Shown one piece after another: positions 35,857 to 44,974 of a stretch of 64,000 nucleotides of DNA. Source of the stretch: Actinomyces sp. 432. GTDB lineage: Bacteria > Actinomycetota > Actinomycetes > Actinomycetales > Actinomycetaceae. Made by a program: the position numbers and the translations under genes. The stretch is taken from NCBI RefSeq assembly GCF_009930875.1, contig NZ_CP025249.1, positions 2,108,001 to 2,172,000 of the forward strand. Direction: 5' to 3'. Every line of letters starts with the position of its first letter. Positions within the stretch are counted from its first letter, which is position 1. The notes under the pieces are model-generated. The model did not search any database. It saw nothing but the letters and a program-made list of their open reading frames with translations, and had not been told where the DNA came from.

Positions 35857-36249
35857 TCAGTTGTTCTGCATGTCGTTCTTGATCTGGGTGGTCGAGATCT
35901 CCGGCGTGCGCGGCAGGTAGACGACCTCGCACAGGCCCGCGAGCTGCTCGTCAAACTTGCCCGCCCAGTCATCCCCCATGACGAACACGTCGATCTCATA
36001 CTTCTTCACATCGTCAACCTTCTGCTCCCACGTGTACTCCGGCACCACCAGATCCACGTACCGGATCGCCTCCAGCATCCGCCGACGCTCCTCATACGAG
36101 AAGTAGGACTTCTTACCCTTCCCCGCATTGAACTCATCAGACGACAGCACCACCACCAGGTAGTCGCCAAGCGCCCTCGCACGACGCAACAGCTCAATAT
36201 GCCCGTAGTGCAACAAATCGTAGGTGCCGTAAGTGATGACGCGCTTCAT
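35857..36249 (-). CDS. tagD: glycerol-3-phosphate cytidylyltransferase, copy 2
   Basis: The 130-residue enzyme is the same as copy 1 except for its last two residues (NDMQNN in place of NDMQRL). It has the HxGH nucleotidyltransferase motif and RTPEISTT. It supplies CDP-glycerol and precedes the second giant glycerophosphotransferase fusion. Two identical tagD genes each paired with a different giant protein indicate a duplicated two-gene module. Its upstream ~150 bases before the GT2 gene hold no gene and likely contain a promoter. Confidence 0.95.
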   Translation of the reverse strand: MKRVITYGTYDLLHYGHIELLRRARALGDYLVVVLSSDEFNAGKGKKSYFSYEERRRMLEAIRYVDLVVPEYTWEQKVDDVKKYEIDVFVMGDDWAGKFDEQLAGLCEVVYLPRTPEISTTQIKNDMQNN

Positions 36250-36250
36250 G
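35865..36250. repeat. 386-bp exact duplicate, copy 2 (tagD body)
   Basis: This is the partner of 30112-30497, in the same orientation. Identity stops abruptly at both ends, just after the tagD start codon and within its last two codons. That is the pattern expected from selection plus recent gene conversion or a recent duplication. Confidence 0.9.
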
Positions 36251-36407
36251 GGGCCTCACATGGGTAATGGGTAGCCTTTCCACGATCGAGTACTTACTAC
36301 GCCAGGGCTAGCATGTCGATCGCGACGTGATGATTCTACCCAAGGCGCAGTACCTTGCCTCCCCTGTGACTGCGCTTACAGGATCACGAAACGGCGCCAA
36401 TCCGCGA

Positions 36408-37582
36408 CTACAGGCGAGGCTGGCGTGCCTGCTGCGTCAGGCGGACGCACCGCGCCGACTGGTAGGCACGTTCTGCCTCCGCGCCGTGCACCACGTAGCC
36501 GCACACCAGCCCCCAGTACGCGGCGGCCGCAGGCGAGTCGGTGAAGGGCACACGCGTATACAGGCTCGCTATCCGTCCAGCCCCTGTCACCGCCACGGCC
36601 TCCTCGCCCTTCCACAGCAGCATACGGGCGCGTGCCGCCGCACTCAGGTGCGGCCACGGCGCCCGCCTGATCTGCTCGGAGTCGAGGCGCTCGACCAGAC
36701 GACGCATCAACGCCTCGTGTTGTGCGGCGAGTCCGGGAATGCTGGGGGCCTCCCCGCGATCTACGACCCCGAAGTACCAGCCCAAGTCATACAGGACCGT
36801 CTTCTGCGCCCAGTAAGCACCCCCGGTCTCCTCCAGATACGGCAGGTAACGGTCTACGAGCTGCTCAACGTACCGGCCGGGGCGGTCCCAAGCCGTCTGG
36901 ACCGCCGAGTCGCCGGAGGCGCGCTTGTTGTAGTAGTAGACCGCGTCCGGAACCACCAGGCAGTACGGGTTCAGTACTCGCACTCTGCCTACATACATGC
37001 CGTCCTCGAAGGTCGGCGCCACCCGGTCCTCCGGGAAGCGGCAGCGCCGAGCAAGATCCCCACGCACCAGCACCTCGTGGGTGGATAGCTGCACCACATC
37101 CGAGGACCGGCGCACGTCCACGCTGCGCACCCCCCGCCGGAACCGGAAGTCGAGGGGGTGGGGGACGGTCGCCCCCAGCTGGCGGATGAGCGTACGGCCA
37201 ATGAGCATGCCCGCCCCGCGTCATGCGCACCCAGCAGCGTTGAGATGAAGTCCGGGGCGAGCTCGTCGTCGGGATCGGGGAAGCCGATCCAGTCACCCGT
37301 CGCCTGAAGCAGCCCGAGGTTGCGAGCACGGCCCTGGCCACCGTTGTTCGTCTCGATCACCCGAGCGCGAAGATCTGTCCTCGCTGCCCACTTGCGGCAC
37401 AGGACCGGGGAGTCGTCGCCGGCACCGTCCAGGACAAGTAGTACCTCCATCCGCTCATGCGGATAGTCCTGGGCGTCCAGGGAGGCGAGGAAGTCCGGCA
37501 GGTACTCGGCCACCCCGTACACCGCCACCACCAGGGAGACGGTCAGGTCCCGGCCAGTACGGCGACGGCGAGCAATTCCCAC
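36408..37582 (-). CDS. glycosyltransferase family 2 protein with an apparent 1-base frameshift
   Basis: The GT-A domain starts VSLVVAVYGVAEYLPDFLAS, with LLVLDGAGDDSP, GGQGRARNLGL and the D-x-D region GFPDPDDELAPDF. Near the C run 37214-37217 the frame slips. The rest (MLIGRTLIRQLGATVPHPLD to QARQPRL) is in another frame. One added base joins them into 391 residues, normal for teichoic-acid-type GT2 proteins. The GTG start shares one base with the stop of the upstream gene (TAGTG). Donor sugar is unknown. Confidence 0.85.
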
Positions 37583-40011
37583 TAGATCGTCTCCTTCAGC
37601 AGCCGGTGCAGGATCCGCTCACAGGCCCCCGCATCCGGGATGATCAGCTCCGAGGCCGCATGCAGCCGACCCGCGCGCGCGTCCAACGCCGCCGCGAGCG
37701 CCTCCCCCAGGCTCGCAGCGGACACGGCGCCTGCCGCCACGTGCATGCGGCGGTAGGCATCGGCGTCGGCGGTGCCGTCCGGACTCCAGACGATTGCCGC
37801 GGCCCCCAGCAGCATCGCGTCATCCAGTATCGAAGAGCGGTCCGAGACCACGGCCCACGCCCGCGACAACTGCCCGGGCACGTCCGTGCCGGTGGTGGTG
37901 GGTGCGGCCAGGCTCCTAAACCAATCCGGCGTAGTCAGGGCGAGCTTTGGGTGCACGAACAACACCGCGTCTACCCCCGACTCCCTCAGGGCCTCGGCGA
38001 GTTGGAGCCAGGGCGCGTAGAAACCGGCGAGCAGGTCCGTGCGTCCAGGGTCCCGGTCCAGCGTCCTGGAAAGCCACGGACTCCAGGTGGGCGCCAGCAC
38101 TACCCGATCGCGCTCGCGCCCGAGTAGTGCGTGCATGGCGTCATGGCGGGGGAAGCCGGTCAGCCATACCTCCCGGTCGGTGAGCAGGTAGGGGCTGTGG
38201 TCGGCGGTGATGGCGGTGTACTCGGCGCGGTGGGCGGTGATGAGCACGTCGATGCGGCGCGTGTTGAACCATCGCCACATGTGCCGCATGGTCACGCCGT
38301 GTTGCAGGAAGATCACCCGCTGGTCCCTGCGGGTTCCCGTGCCCACCAGGCGTGCGGCTACGACGGGGTCGCCGATGTCGGCCAGCAGCAGCGTGTCGGC
38401 CTGCGCCCAGGCGGTCTCAAATGCGGTCGTTCCCGGAGAGGCCAGCTCGAATCCCTCCGCCTCCAGACGCTCCCAGTCCGCACAGCGGCGGTCTATGGCG
38501 AGCACGTGCCGGATGCCCGGCGCGTGCTCGCGCGCGTAGCGGTACAGGGGCTCGGCGTTGTCCCCGGCCGAGTCGTGCCGGTCCATGTACAGCCAGGTGC
38601 GGGGAGCACCCTGCGGCGTCACCGCCGACGCGTCCAGCCGTGGCATTCCCGCCTCCGCCCGAGTGGGCTCAGGCGCCGTACCACCGCGGTGGCCGACCAG
38701 TCGGGCCGTGCGACGTCGCAACGCCCGTAGCCTCCGTGTCAGGGCGCGCCGCACCCTGGTCACCGGTGCGGGCGGGGGCGACGGCGGGCGCCGCATGCCC
38801 CGGTATGGCGCGGGGGTGACCTCGCGGCCGTCGATGACTGCCGTCAAGGTCCCCCTGGGGAGCCAGACGAGCCGCTCGTGCACGAGTACGCGATCGAAGT
38901 AGGCGTGGTCGACGATCTTCGTGCTCGTAGGCTCGGCCGGCGCACCGTCGACGTACCACTGCTCCCTAGGCGGGGAGCCGGTGAAGAAGTAGGACACCTG
39001 GCGGTCGGCCCGGAAGGGGCGCTCCGACGGCAGCACGGGCTCGGGCAGGCGGGCGCCGGTAGCGGCCAGCAGTGCCGCCAGCCGGTTGAGAGCCACCGGC
39101 GTGGCGCAGTACGCCTCGACCTGGGCCGCCGGCACACGGGCAAGCACGCCGACCAGTAGATCCGCCACGCGTGCGCGCTCGGCCTCGCCCAGCGCGTGGG
39201 CGGCGAAGCGCAGGCCCCGGTCTGCGTCGGTCACTTCGAGCAGGCGCGCCAGCACCAGCTGGTGCACCCAGGCGGGGAGCCCGCCCCGTTCCCCCGCCGC
39301 GGCGTACCAGGCGGGAATGTCCCGCTCCAGCACCTGGACGTACTCCGGCAGCGTGGACAGCGGCGGCTGCTCCTCCGGCCGGGGACGTTCGATCACACCC
39401 GGCCCGTCGTGCAGGCGTACCCGCTGGCCGGTGCCCGCGAGCAGGCGGATCAGCAGCGTGGCGCCGTCGGCGTCGGCCTCGTCCCAGGCCGGCAGGCCAC
39501 CGGCGGGAACGTCCATGACCGCACCCGCCAGCCGCAGCGTGAACAAGTGCGGCTCAGCCAGCAGGCTGGAGTCGCGGGCCCCGTGGGCGAAGCGGGCCCG
39601 CAGCGGGTGGGTGTCCGAGACCTGGCCGTCAACCATCCGCTTGAGCGGCACCATGACCACCCCGGCGCGGCCACTCCCCGGCAGTTCCTCGGCCAGCCCC
39701 GGCTCGGGCACATCCCCCGCCCGCAGCACCAGCACCCGGCCGCGCAGGCCGGCGAGCACCCTGCGAGTGGCGGCCAGAGGCGTCTGCCCCACCACGGGCT
39801 GCAGGTCATGCTCCGCGAGCGCCGCGGCCTCCGCCGGGGTGGGACCGTCTGCGCCGACGCATACGGCGACGTCGCCGATCCCCTCGTCGGCCAGGCCGAT
39901 GAGGGTCGTCTCCAGGTCCCCGCCGCCGTCGACAATGACTACCACGCGGAGACTCGTAGCACCACCGTGGAGGGCCCGCTCCCGGTCAGGAAAGGCAATA
40001 CCGTTCTTCAA
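37582..40011 (-). CDS. CDP-glycerol glycerophosphotransferase-family protein with N-terminal GT2-like domain
   Basis: The 809-residue protein begins with ~200 residues resembling a GT2 fold (LRVVVIVDGGGDLETTLIGL). An uncharacterised middle follows. The C-terminal glycerophosphotransferase-like domain has LYMDRHDSAGDNAEPLYRY, IFLQHGVTMRHMWRWFN near residue 567 (QHGV in place of WHGT), VVLAPTWSPWLS and AVVSDRSSILDDAMLLG near 725. These are the catalytic-site positions of the TagB/F family. The substitutions suggest a different polyol-phosphate or primer role. The start is TTG, supported by GGAG five to six bases upstream. It is part of the leftward operon. Confidence 0.78.
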   Translation of the reverse strand: MKNGIAFPDRERALHGGATSLRVVVIVDGGGDLETTLIGLADEGIGDVAVCVGADGPTPAEAAALAEHDLQPVVGQTPLAATRRVLAGLRGRVLVLRAGDVPEPGLAEELPGSGRAGVVMVPLKRMVDGQVSDTHPLRARFAHGARDSSLLAEPHLFTLRLAGAVMDVPAGGLPAWDEADADGATLLIRLLAGTGQRVRLHDGPGVIERPRPEEQPPLSTLPEYVQVLERDIPAWYAAAGERGGLPAWVHQLVLARLLEVTDADRGLRFAAHALGEAERARVADLLVGVLARVPAAQVEAYCATPVALNRLAALLAATGARLPEPVLPSERPFRADRQVSYFFTGSPPREQWYVDGAPAEPTSTKIVDHAYFDRVLVHERLVWLPRGTLTAVIDGREVTPAPYRGMRRPPSPPPAPVTRVRRALTRRLRALRRRTARLVGHRGGTAPEPTRAEAGMPRLDASAVTPQGAPRTWLYMDRHDSAGDNAEPLYRYAREHAPGIRHVLAIDRRCADWERLEAEGFELASPGTTAFETAWAQADTLLLADIGDPVVAARLVGTGTRRDQRVIFLQHGVTMRHMWRWFNTRRIDVLITAHRAEYTAITADHSPYLLTDREVWLTGFPRHDAMHALLGRERDRVVLAPTWSPWLSRTLDRDPGRTDLLAGFYAPWLQLAEALRESGVDAVLFVHPKLALTTPDWFRSLAAPTTTGTDVPGQLSRAWAVVSDRSSILDDAMLLGAAAIVWSPDGTADADAYRRMHVAAGAVSAASLGEALAAALDARAGRLHAASELIIPDAGACERILHRLLKETI

Positions 40012-40059
40012 AGAAGCTCCTGCTCAGCACTCTCTGGGATCACGACCCGCCCATCCCGA

Positions 40060-41967
40060 TCATTGCACCGAGCCGGGGATCTCCGCGTCACCGGGCGCGC
40101 CCCAGTGGGTGATGCGGCCGGTCGCCAGCACCTCGGCGGAGGAGATGCCCCAGGTGTGGGCCGGTCCGGTGCCGCGGCGCTGCACGAAGCCGAAGCGGGA
40201 GGCGGAGTACATGCGGGCACCGGCGGCGGACGCCCGCTTGAGGAAGCCGGTGTCCTCCCCGATGGTGGTGTCCGGGAAGCCCGCCTCGCGCGCCAGCCCC
40301 GTGGTGGCCACCAGCGTCGGCCCGGACAGGAAGGCCGTGTAGCGGTGCTCCCACTCGGGGAAGCGCAGGACGACGGCGTTCTCACCCTCCAGGTGGACGA
40401 AGTGGGCGTGCTTGCCCACCACCTCGGCGCGGGCGTAGTCGGCGGCGGCCAGGGACTCGAACAGGTAGTAGTCGCCGTACAAGTCGTCATCATCCAGCTT
40501 GGCGATGAAGTCGGCATCCACGCGCGCCAGCATGCGGTTGTAGTTGGCCCCCAGCGAGTCGGCGGCCTCGCCCACAACCCAGTCCACCTCCAGGCCCAGC
40601 TCGCGGGCGCGGGCGTGGGCAGCGTCCGGCGCCTCAAAGCCGTGGGTGAGGATGATGGGCCGCAGCTCGACGTGCTGCTGGCGGGCGAGGGTATCCAGTA
40701 CGCCGTCCAGCCGCTCCGGGCGAATCGTTGATACCAGCGGGGCGATGGTGGGGCGGCGGTAGGCCCGCTCCCCCAGGCCGACCGCCTCCAGCACCTGGTC
40801 CACGCGGGCGGTGTAGGTATGCCGCAGCCAGATCTCCCGCTGCGCCAGGTAGGTCATGCGGTCACGCAGCTCGGGATTGCTCACCAGGGCCCGCTCGGCC
40901 CAGTAGGCCTCCTTGCGGTCACCGACGACGGCGAGCGTCCCGGCGGGCAGGAAGCGCCCGGTAGCGGGCGACGGCATGGTCACCACCGGGGTGCCGCAGG
41001 CGGTGATCTCAAAGATCCGGCGGGCGAACATGGAGGGGCTGGAGACCACCGAGTTGACGTTCAGGAACACCTTGTAGCCACGGTAGGCGGACAGCATCTC
41101 CGGGTAGCTCAGCGAGCCGCGCACGAAGGCGTCGTAGGGGGCGGGGAACTGGTAGTTCGCGTCGGCGCCGAGGTAGCGGGAGAAGATGTCCAGTCCCCGC
41201 TCCAGCTTCGGGGCGGCATCCACGGCGGCACCCAGCAGCGCCTCCATCTGCTCGCGCCGCTCGGGGTACTTGTGGGCGAAGTACATGCCGGCGAAGGCGA
41301 TATCCCGCAGCGGGACGGGGCGGCCGTCGTCGTCGCACAGGCGCACCGGGTTGTGGATGGTGGGCTGGGCGGCGAAGGGCAGCACGCCGATGCGGTCATG
41401 GCCCAGCTCGGCCCGGTAGCGGTCCAGGAGAGTCTCATCCGTGGTGAGCACCCAGTCGAACAGGCGGGCGGTCGCGATCGCCTCGTCGTAGTGGGCGGGG
41501 TCCTCCTTGTTCCAAAACACCGTGGGAATGCCGGCGGCGCGGGCGTGCGCAACCAGTTCCCGCAGGTGGGTGGAGGGCCCGTTCCTGCCGATCACCTGGT
41601 AGCGCCAGGCATCCCCGTTGCCGTGCCACGCGGATTCCACGAACAGCAGGTCAATCGGCTCAGCGGCGATCTGCTCGCGCCACTCGGCGGGGGTCAGCGC
41701 CACGGGCCGCCACTCGTACTGGAGTGCGAGGGCGGTGAACTCGTCCGCGATCACGCCGACGGTCAGGTCGTGGCGGGGCGGGGCGGCGTCGGGCGCGGGA
41801 ACCTCCCAGGCAGGGAAGGCGACCTGCCCCTTGCGGGCGCGGCGGCCCCGGGCGGGGCGCGCCCAGGCACTCGCCCGCCGCCTACGCCGGAACTCCCTTA
41901 CCCCGGCGATTCCACCGTGGCGGGCATGCCACAGGGTCTTGCGGGCCGTGCGGAACAGGTCACTCAT
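40060..41967 (-). CDS. two-domain glycosyltransferase (CgeB-like plus GT2)
   Basis: The 635-residue protein starts with an Arg-rich region, then a GT-B domain similar to CgeB/DUF3880 proteins: LLFVESAWHGNGDAWRYQ, GIPTVFWNKEDPAHYDE, IAFAGMYFAHKYPERREQ and FEITACGTPVVTMPSPATG near residue 325. From ~residue 415 a GT2 domain follows with a D-rich site AKLDDDDLYGDYYLF near 490. Two catalytic domains suggest alternating transfer or a bifunctional enzyme, which is inference. I chose ATG 41967 because it overlaps the upstream stop by 8 bases and avoids an unlikely extension. Gap to the next gene is ~50 bases. Confidence 0.8.
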   Translation of the reverse strand: MSDLFRTARKTLWHARHGGIAGVREFRRRRRASAWARPARGRRARKGQVAFPAWEVPAPDAAPPRHDLTVGVIADEFTALALQYEWRPVALTPAEWREQIAAEPIDLLFVESAWHGNGDAWRYQVIGRNGPSTHLRELVAHARAAGIPTVFWNKEDPAHYDEAIATARLFDWVLTTDETLLDRYRAELGHDRIGVLPFAAQPTIHNPVRLCDDDGRPVPLRDIAFAGMYFAHKYPERREQMEALLGAAVDAAPKLERGLDIFSRYLGADANYQFPAPYDAFVRGSLSYPEMLSAYRGYKVFLNVNSVVSSPSMFARRIFEITACGTPVVTMPSPATGRFLPAGTLAVVGDRKEAYWAERALVSNPELRDRMTYLAQREIWLRHTYTARVDQVLEAVGLGERAYRRPTIAPLVSTIRPERLDGVLDTLARQQHVELRPIILTHGFEAPDAAHARARELGLEVDWVVGEAADSLGANYNRMLARVDADFIAKLDDDDLYGDYYLFESLAAADYARAEVVGKHAHFVHLEGENAVVLRFPEWEHRYTAFLSGPTLVATTGLAREAGFPDTTIGEDTGFLKRASAAGARMYSASRFGFVQRRGTGPAHTWGISSAEVLATGRITHWGAPGDAEIPGSVQ

Positions 41968-44944
41968 GGGGCTCCTCCTCGCCGGGGCGGGTCGGCACCA
42001 CACCCGGCAGCACCGTATCGATCCAGGCGCACACGGCGTCCAGGCTCGCGCGAATAGGTGCGGGATCCACCACCGCGGGCACCGGGCCGGCGGCCAGCAG
42101 CTCGGCCGCACGGGCCTGCACCTGCGCCTGGGTACGGGTGACGGGCAAACCCGAGTCGGCCGGCCAGTCCCGGTAGAAGCCCCGCTCCCGATCCCGGTAC
42201 GCCTCCAGGTCGGGCAGGTGCAGTAGGGCCGGGCGGCCGGTCAGGGCCCAGTCGAACACCACCGAGGAGTAGTCGGTGATGAGCAGGTCGGAGGCCAGCA
42301 TCAGGTCCTCGATACTCGGGTAGCGGCCCACGCCGATCACGCGGTCAGCATGGGCCCGCAGTGAGTTCATATGGTGGCTGCGCAATAGCACCACGGCGCC
42401 GGTAGCGCGGGCCAGGGCGCCGGCGTCCAGTAGCTCCGAAGCGTCCTGATAGGGCCGTCGCAGTCCCTCCCGCCAGGTCGGGGCGTACAGGATGACGGGT
42501 TCGGCCGGGCCGATGCCCAGTTGTGCACGCACGCGCCCTGCCTTGGTCTGCCCGCCCAGGAGGCCGGTGTTGCGCGGCTGCTCACCCACTAATACCCGCC
42601 CGGCGTATCCCAGCCCGCGGCGAAGGTCCGCCGCTGCCGCCGGGGACTGTGCCAGCAGGAGGTCCCACTGGGGCGCCTGCCGGGCCATCAGGCGCCGGTA
42701 GGGCAAGGTGACGGAAGCGGAAGGGGCGTCGTTGAGCAGCCGCTTGATGGGGGTGCCATGCCAGGTCTGCAGGAGGCGCTGCCCGGGGTCCTTGGTGAAC
42801 CAGTGGGGCAGGTGGTCATTGACCACGAGCAGGCGGGCGGTCCGCAGGGCGCGGAACCACTCGGGAGTGCCGACGACGATCGGTGTGGCCCCGGCCGGCA
42901 CGGAAACCGTCCCGTCCCGCACGGATACCCAAAGCGGCACGGGCGTGGAGCGGGCGATGAGCTCGTCGCGGATGGCACCTGGATTGTCACCTGCGGACTT
43001 GCCGCTGAAGGTCTCGAAGAAGATCCCGGGCACGAGCGGCCCCCAGTCCTCCTCGATCAGCAGGCGGCGGCCGTACCGGGACCGGTACTGCGGGTCAACC
43101 GGTGCGATGATACTCATTTCCAGGCCCCCGTCCGCCTGGGGGCGCAGGCGTACGCGGCGTACGCGCCCGGCCAGCTCGGTCGGGGGCCCGTCCAGGGCGG
43201 CACCGGTGACGCAGCGCCCTTCACTGCCCGCTGCGGACCAGCGCAGGACGAAGCCGCCGGAGGGCAGACTCGGGTCCGTCAGGTCCAACTCCGCCGCCCA
43301 GCCACCGGCGGCAACGGTCGTGGTCAGCGGGAAGCGTCCGCTGGATGCGGCGGCGGTGATCGCCAGGTCAGCGGGGACTGGGCCGGGACCGCCGACCCGG
43401 AGCCGTCCGCCGTCCAGGCTGGCGCGGGCGACGCTCACCCCGTCCGGGGCGAGCCCCCCGGCACCGGGTGGCGCCTCCCCCGCGGCCGCGGGGCGAATAA
43501 CTAGTGCCCCGCCGTCGGCTGCGGCGCTCCACCCCGTGGCCGACGTGCGCGGTCGACGCGTGCCCAGTGGTGGCGGCACCGGCTGCTCCAGCAGCCGGCC
43601 GGCTACCCGCAGGCGCAACTGCACCCGCATGGGAGCGGAAGGTATACCCGCCAGGCTGACGGTCGCGCGGTAACCCGAGCCGGTGTAGCTGCGCCAGGGG
43701 TCCTCGGCCTCCAGGTCCGCGAGCGGCGCAGCAATACGCTCGACGTCGGCGCGGGCGACCTCCCGGCCGTCCGCGCCTATCAGGACTACCTCGGGACCGG
43801 GATCGGCGCAGGGGTCTACGCCCGGCACATACGCCCAGCCCTCCAGCAGGAGCCCGTCCTCACCAATCCACCGGCATGCCCGCAGCACCTGGTGGATGCG
43901 CAGATCGGCATCCGTGACGGCGCGGACCTGCGCGGGAACGGGCGCGATCCGCCCAAGCACGGGCGGATCGGCGCGCAGCCCGCCCGCCGCAGCAGTCAGG
44001 GGAACGGCAGGCGTGTCCTCGTAACGGGACGCCAGCACCTCAAGCAGATCGGCCGAGCCTGCGTGCCCAAGGACCCACAGCAGCAGGCGGTCGGAGAAGG
44101 GCAGCGCGCCCCACGCGACGGTGTCCGCGTCCGGGAGGGCGCTGCGGGTCACCGCGCGCAGCCGCTCCACCGCATCATCGGGCTGGGCCGGCGCCCCGGC
44201 AGCCAGGTCGACTAGCGCGCGGCCGTGCAGGACACCGAGCAGGGCCTCGCCCCCACCCGCCAGTAGCCGCCGGTCGGCGGCGATAGCACTCGCAACCGCG
44301 CTCAGGTCCGCATCCCAGCCGGGTTTCGGCACGGCGCCGACCAGGACCAGGTCCGCAGGCTCAACCAGGACCGGCTGGGCACCAAGGACAAGACGGAGTG
44401 CGGCGGTGCGGGCGGCCTCCTGCGGGGCGGCGTCCCCGATCCCGGCCGCCGCAGTGACCCAGGCGCTCGCGGGGGCAACCACTCTGCCGGGGATGAAGCC
44501 ATCCAGTAGCTCCGGAGCGGAGGTGATGCTGGTCAGGCGGCGCGGCTCCGGCACGCCGGGCCCGGGCCCCTGGGCGAGTGGCCGGGCTCCCCCGAGGTGA
44601 ACCTCGCCGTCGGCGGGTATCGTCCCGTAACCGTCGCGGGCCGCGGCGTCGGACGCAGACATGATCGTCAGCATCCGGCCCCGGGCCGCCTCCAGGACCG
44701 CTCCCAATCCCCCCTCAATCACGCGGACGCGGCGGTTGCGGCGGGCGAGCGCTCCGAGCGCCTCCCGCTCAGGGGGAGGGCAGGAATCCATGACAAGAGC
44801 GAGAACCTCGCCATCCACCGACTGCTGGTTCAGCAGGGAGCGTGCGGCGCGCGCCACGCTGGCGTTGGCGCCGACCAGCAGCACTACGCTCAGAACCGGC
44901 CGGCGGCGCCGAGCCAGCAGCCGCAGCGTGCTTTGAATCCCCAT
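41960..44944 (-). CDS. large CDP-glycerol glycerophosphotransferase-family protein
   Basis: The 994-residue protein starts with a GT2-like segment (VLSVVLLVGANASVARAARS). A ~450-residue beta-rich middle follows (for example LLEGWAYVPGVDPC and repeated Gly/Ala beta strands). The C-terminal TagB/F-type domain has LLQTWHGTPIKRLLND near residue 725, VILYAPTWREGLRRPY, LLRSHHMNSLRAHADR and DLLITDYSSVVFDWALTGRP near 890. It would transfer glycerol phosphate (or a related polyol phosphate) from the CDP donor. It lacks TPR repeats and a GT4 domain, unlike the two giant proteins. The next upstream gene, wecC, ends 30 bases away. Confidence 0.85.
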   Translation of the reverse strand: MGIQSTLRLLARRRRPVLSVVLLVGANASVARAARSLLNQQSVDGEVLALVMDSCPPPEREALGALARRNRRVRVIEGGLGAVLEAARGRMLTIMSASDAAARDGYGTIPADGEVHLGGARPLAQGPGPGVPEPRRLTSITSAPELLDGFIPGRVVAPASAWVTAAAGIGDAAPQEAARTAALRLVLGAQPVLVEPADLVLVGAVPKPGWDADLSAVASAIAADRRLLAGGGEALLGVLHGRALVDLAAGAPAQPDDAVERLRAVTRSALPDADTVAWGALPFSDRLLLWVLGHAGSADLLEVLASRYEDTPAVPLTAAAGGLRADPPVLGRIAPVPAQVRAVTDADLRIHQVLRACRWIGEDGLLLEGWAYVPGVDPCADPGPEVVLIGADGREVARADVERIAAPLADLEAEDPWRSYTGSGYRATVSLAGIPSAPMRVQLRLRVAGRLLEQPVPPPLGTRRPRTSATGWSAAADGGALVIRPAAAGEAPPGAGGLAPDGVSVARASLDGGRLRVGGPGPVPADLAITAAASSGRFPLTTTVAAGGWAAELDLTDPSLPSGGFVLRWSAAGSEGRCVTGAALDGPPTELAGRVRRVRLRPQADGGLEMSIIAPVDPQYRSRYGRRLLIEEDWGPLVPGIFFETFSGKSAGDNPGAIRDELIARSTPVPLWVSVRDGTVSVPAGATPIVVGTPEWFRALRTARLLVVNDHLPHWFTKDPGQRLLQTWHGTPIKRLLNDAPSASVTLPYRRLMARQAPQWDLLLAQSPAAAADLRRGLGYAGRVLVGEQPRNTGLLGGQTKAGRVRAQLGIGPAEPVILYAPTWREGLRRPYQDASELLDAGALARATGAVVLLRSHHMNSLRAHADRVIGVGRYPSIEDLMLASDLLITDYSSVVFDWALTGRPALLHLPDLEAYRDRERGFYRDWPADSGLPVTRTQAQVQARAAELLAAGPVPAVVDPAPIRASLDAVCAWIDTVLPGVVPTRPGEEEPHE

Positions 44945-44974
44945 GGCGTCGTTGCTCCCAGGCCGCTTAGCGGG

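Noticed and set aside
39196..40731. Long open frames antisense to real genes (also at 45050-46243 and 55023-57014)
   Set aside because: In very GC-rich DNA the complementary frame has few stops. The translations are His/Gly/Val-rich with no known domain, while the opposite strand encodes clear families.
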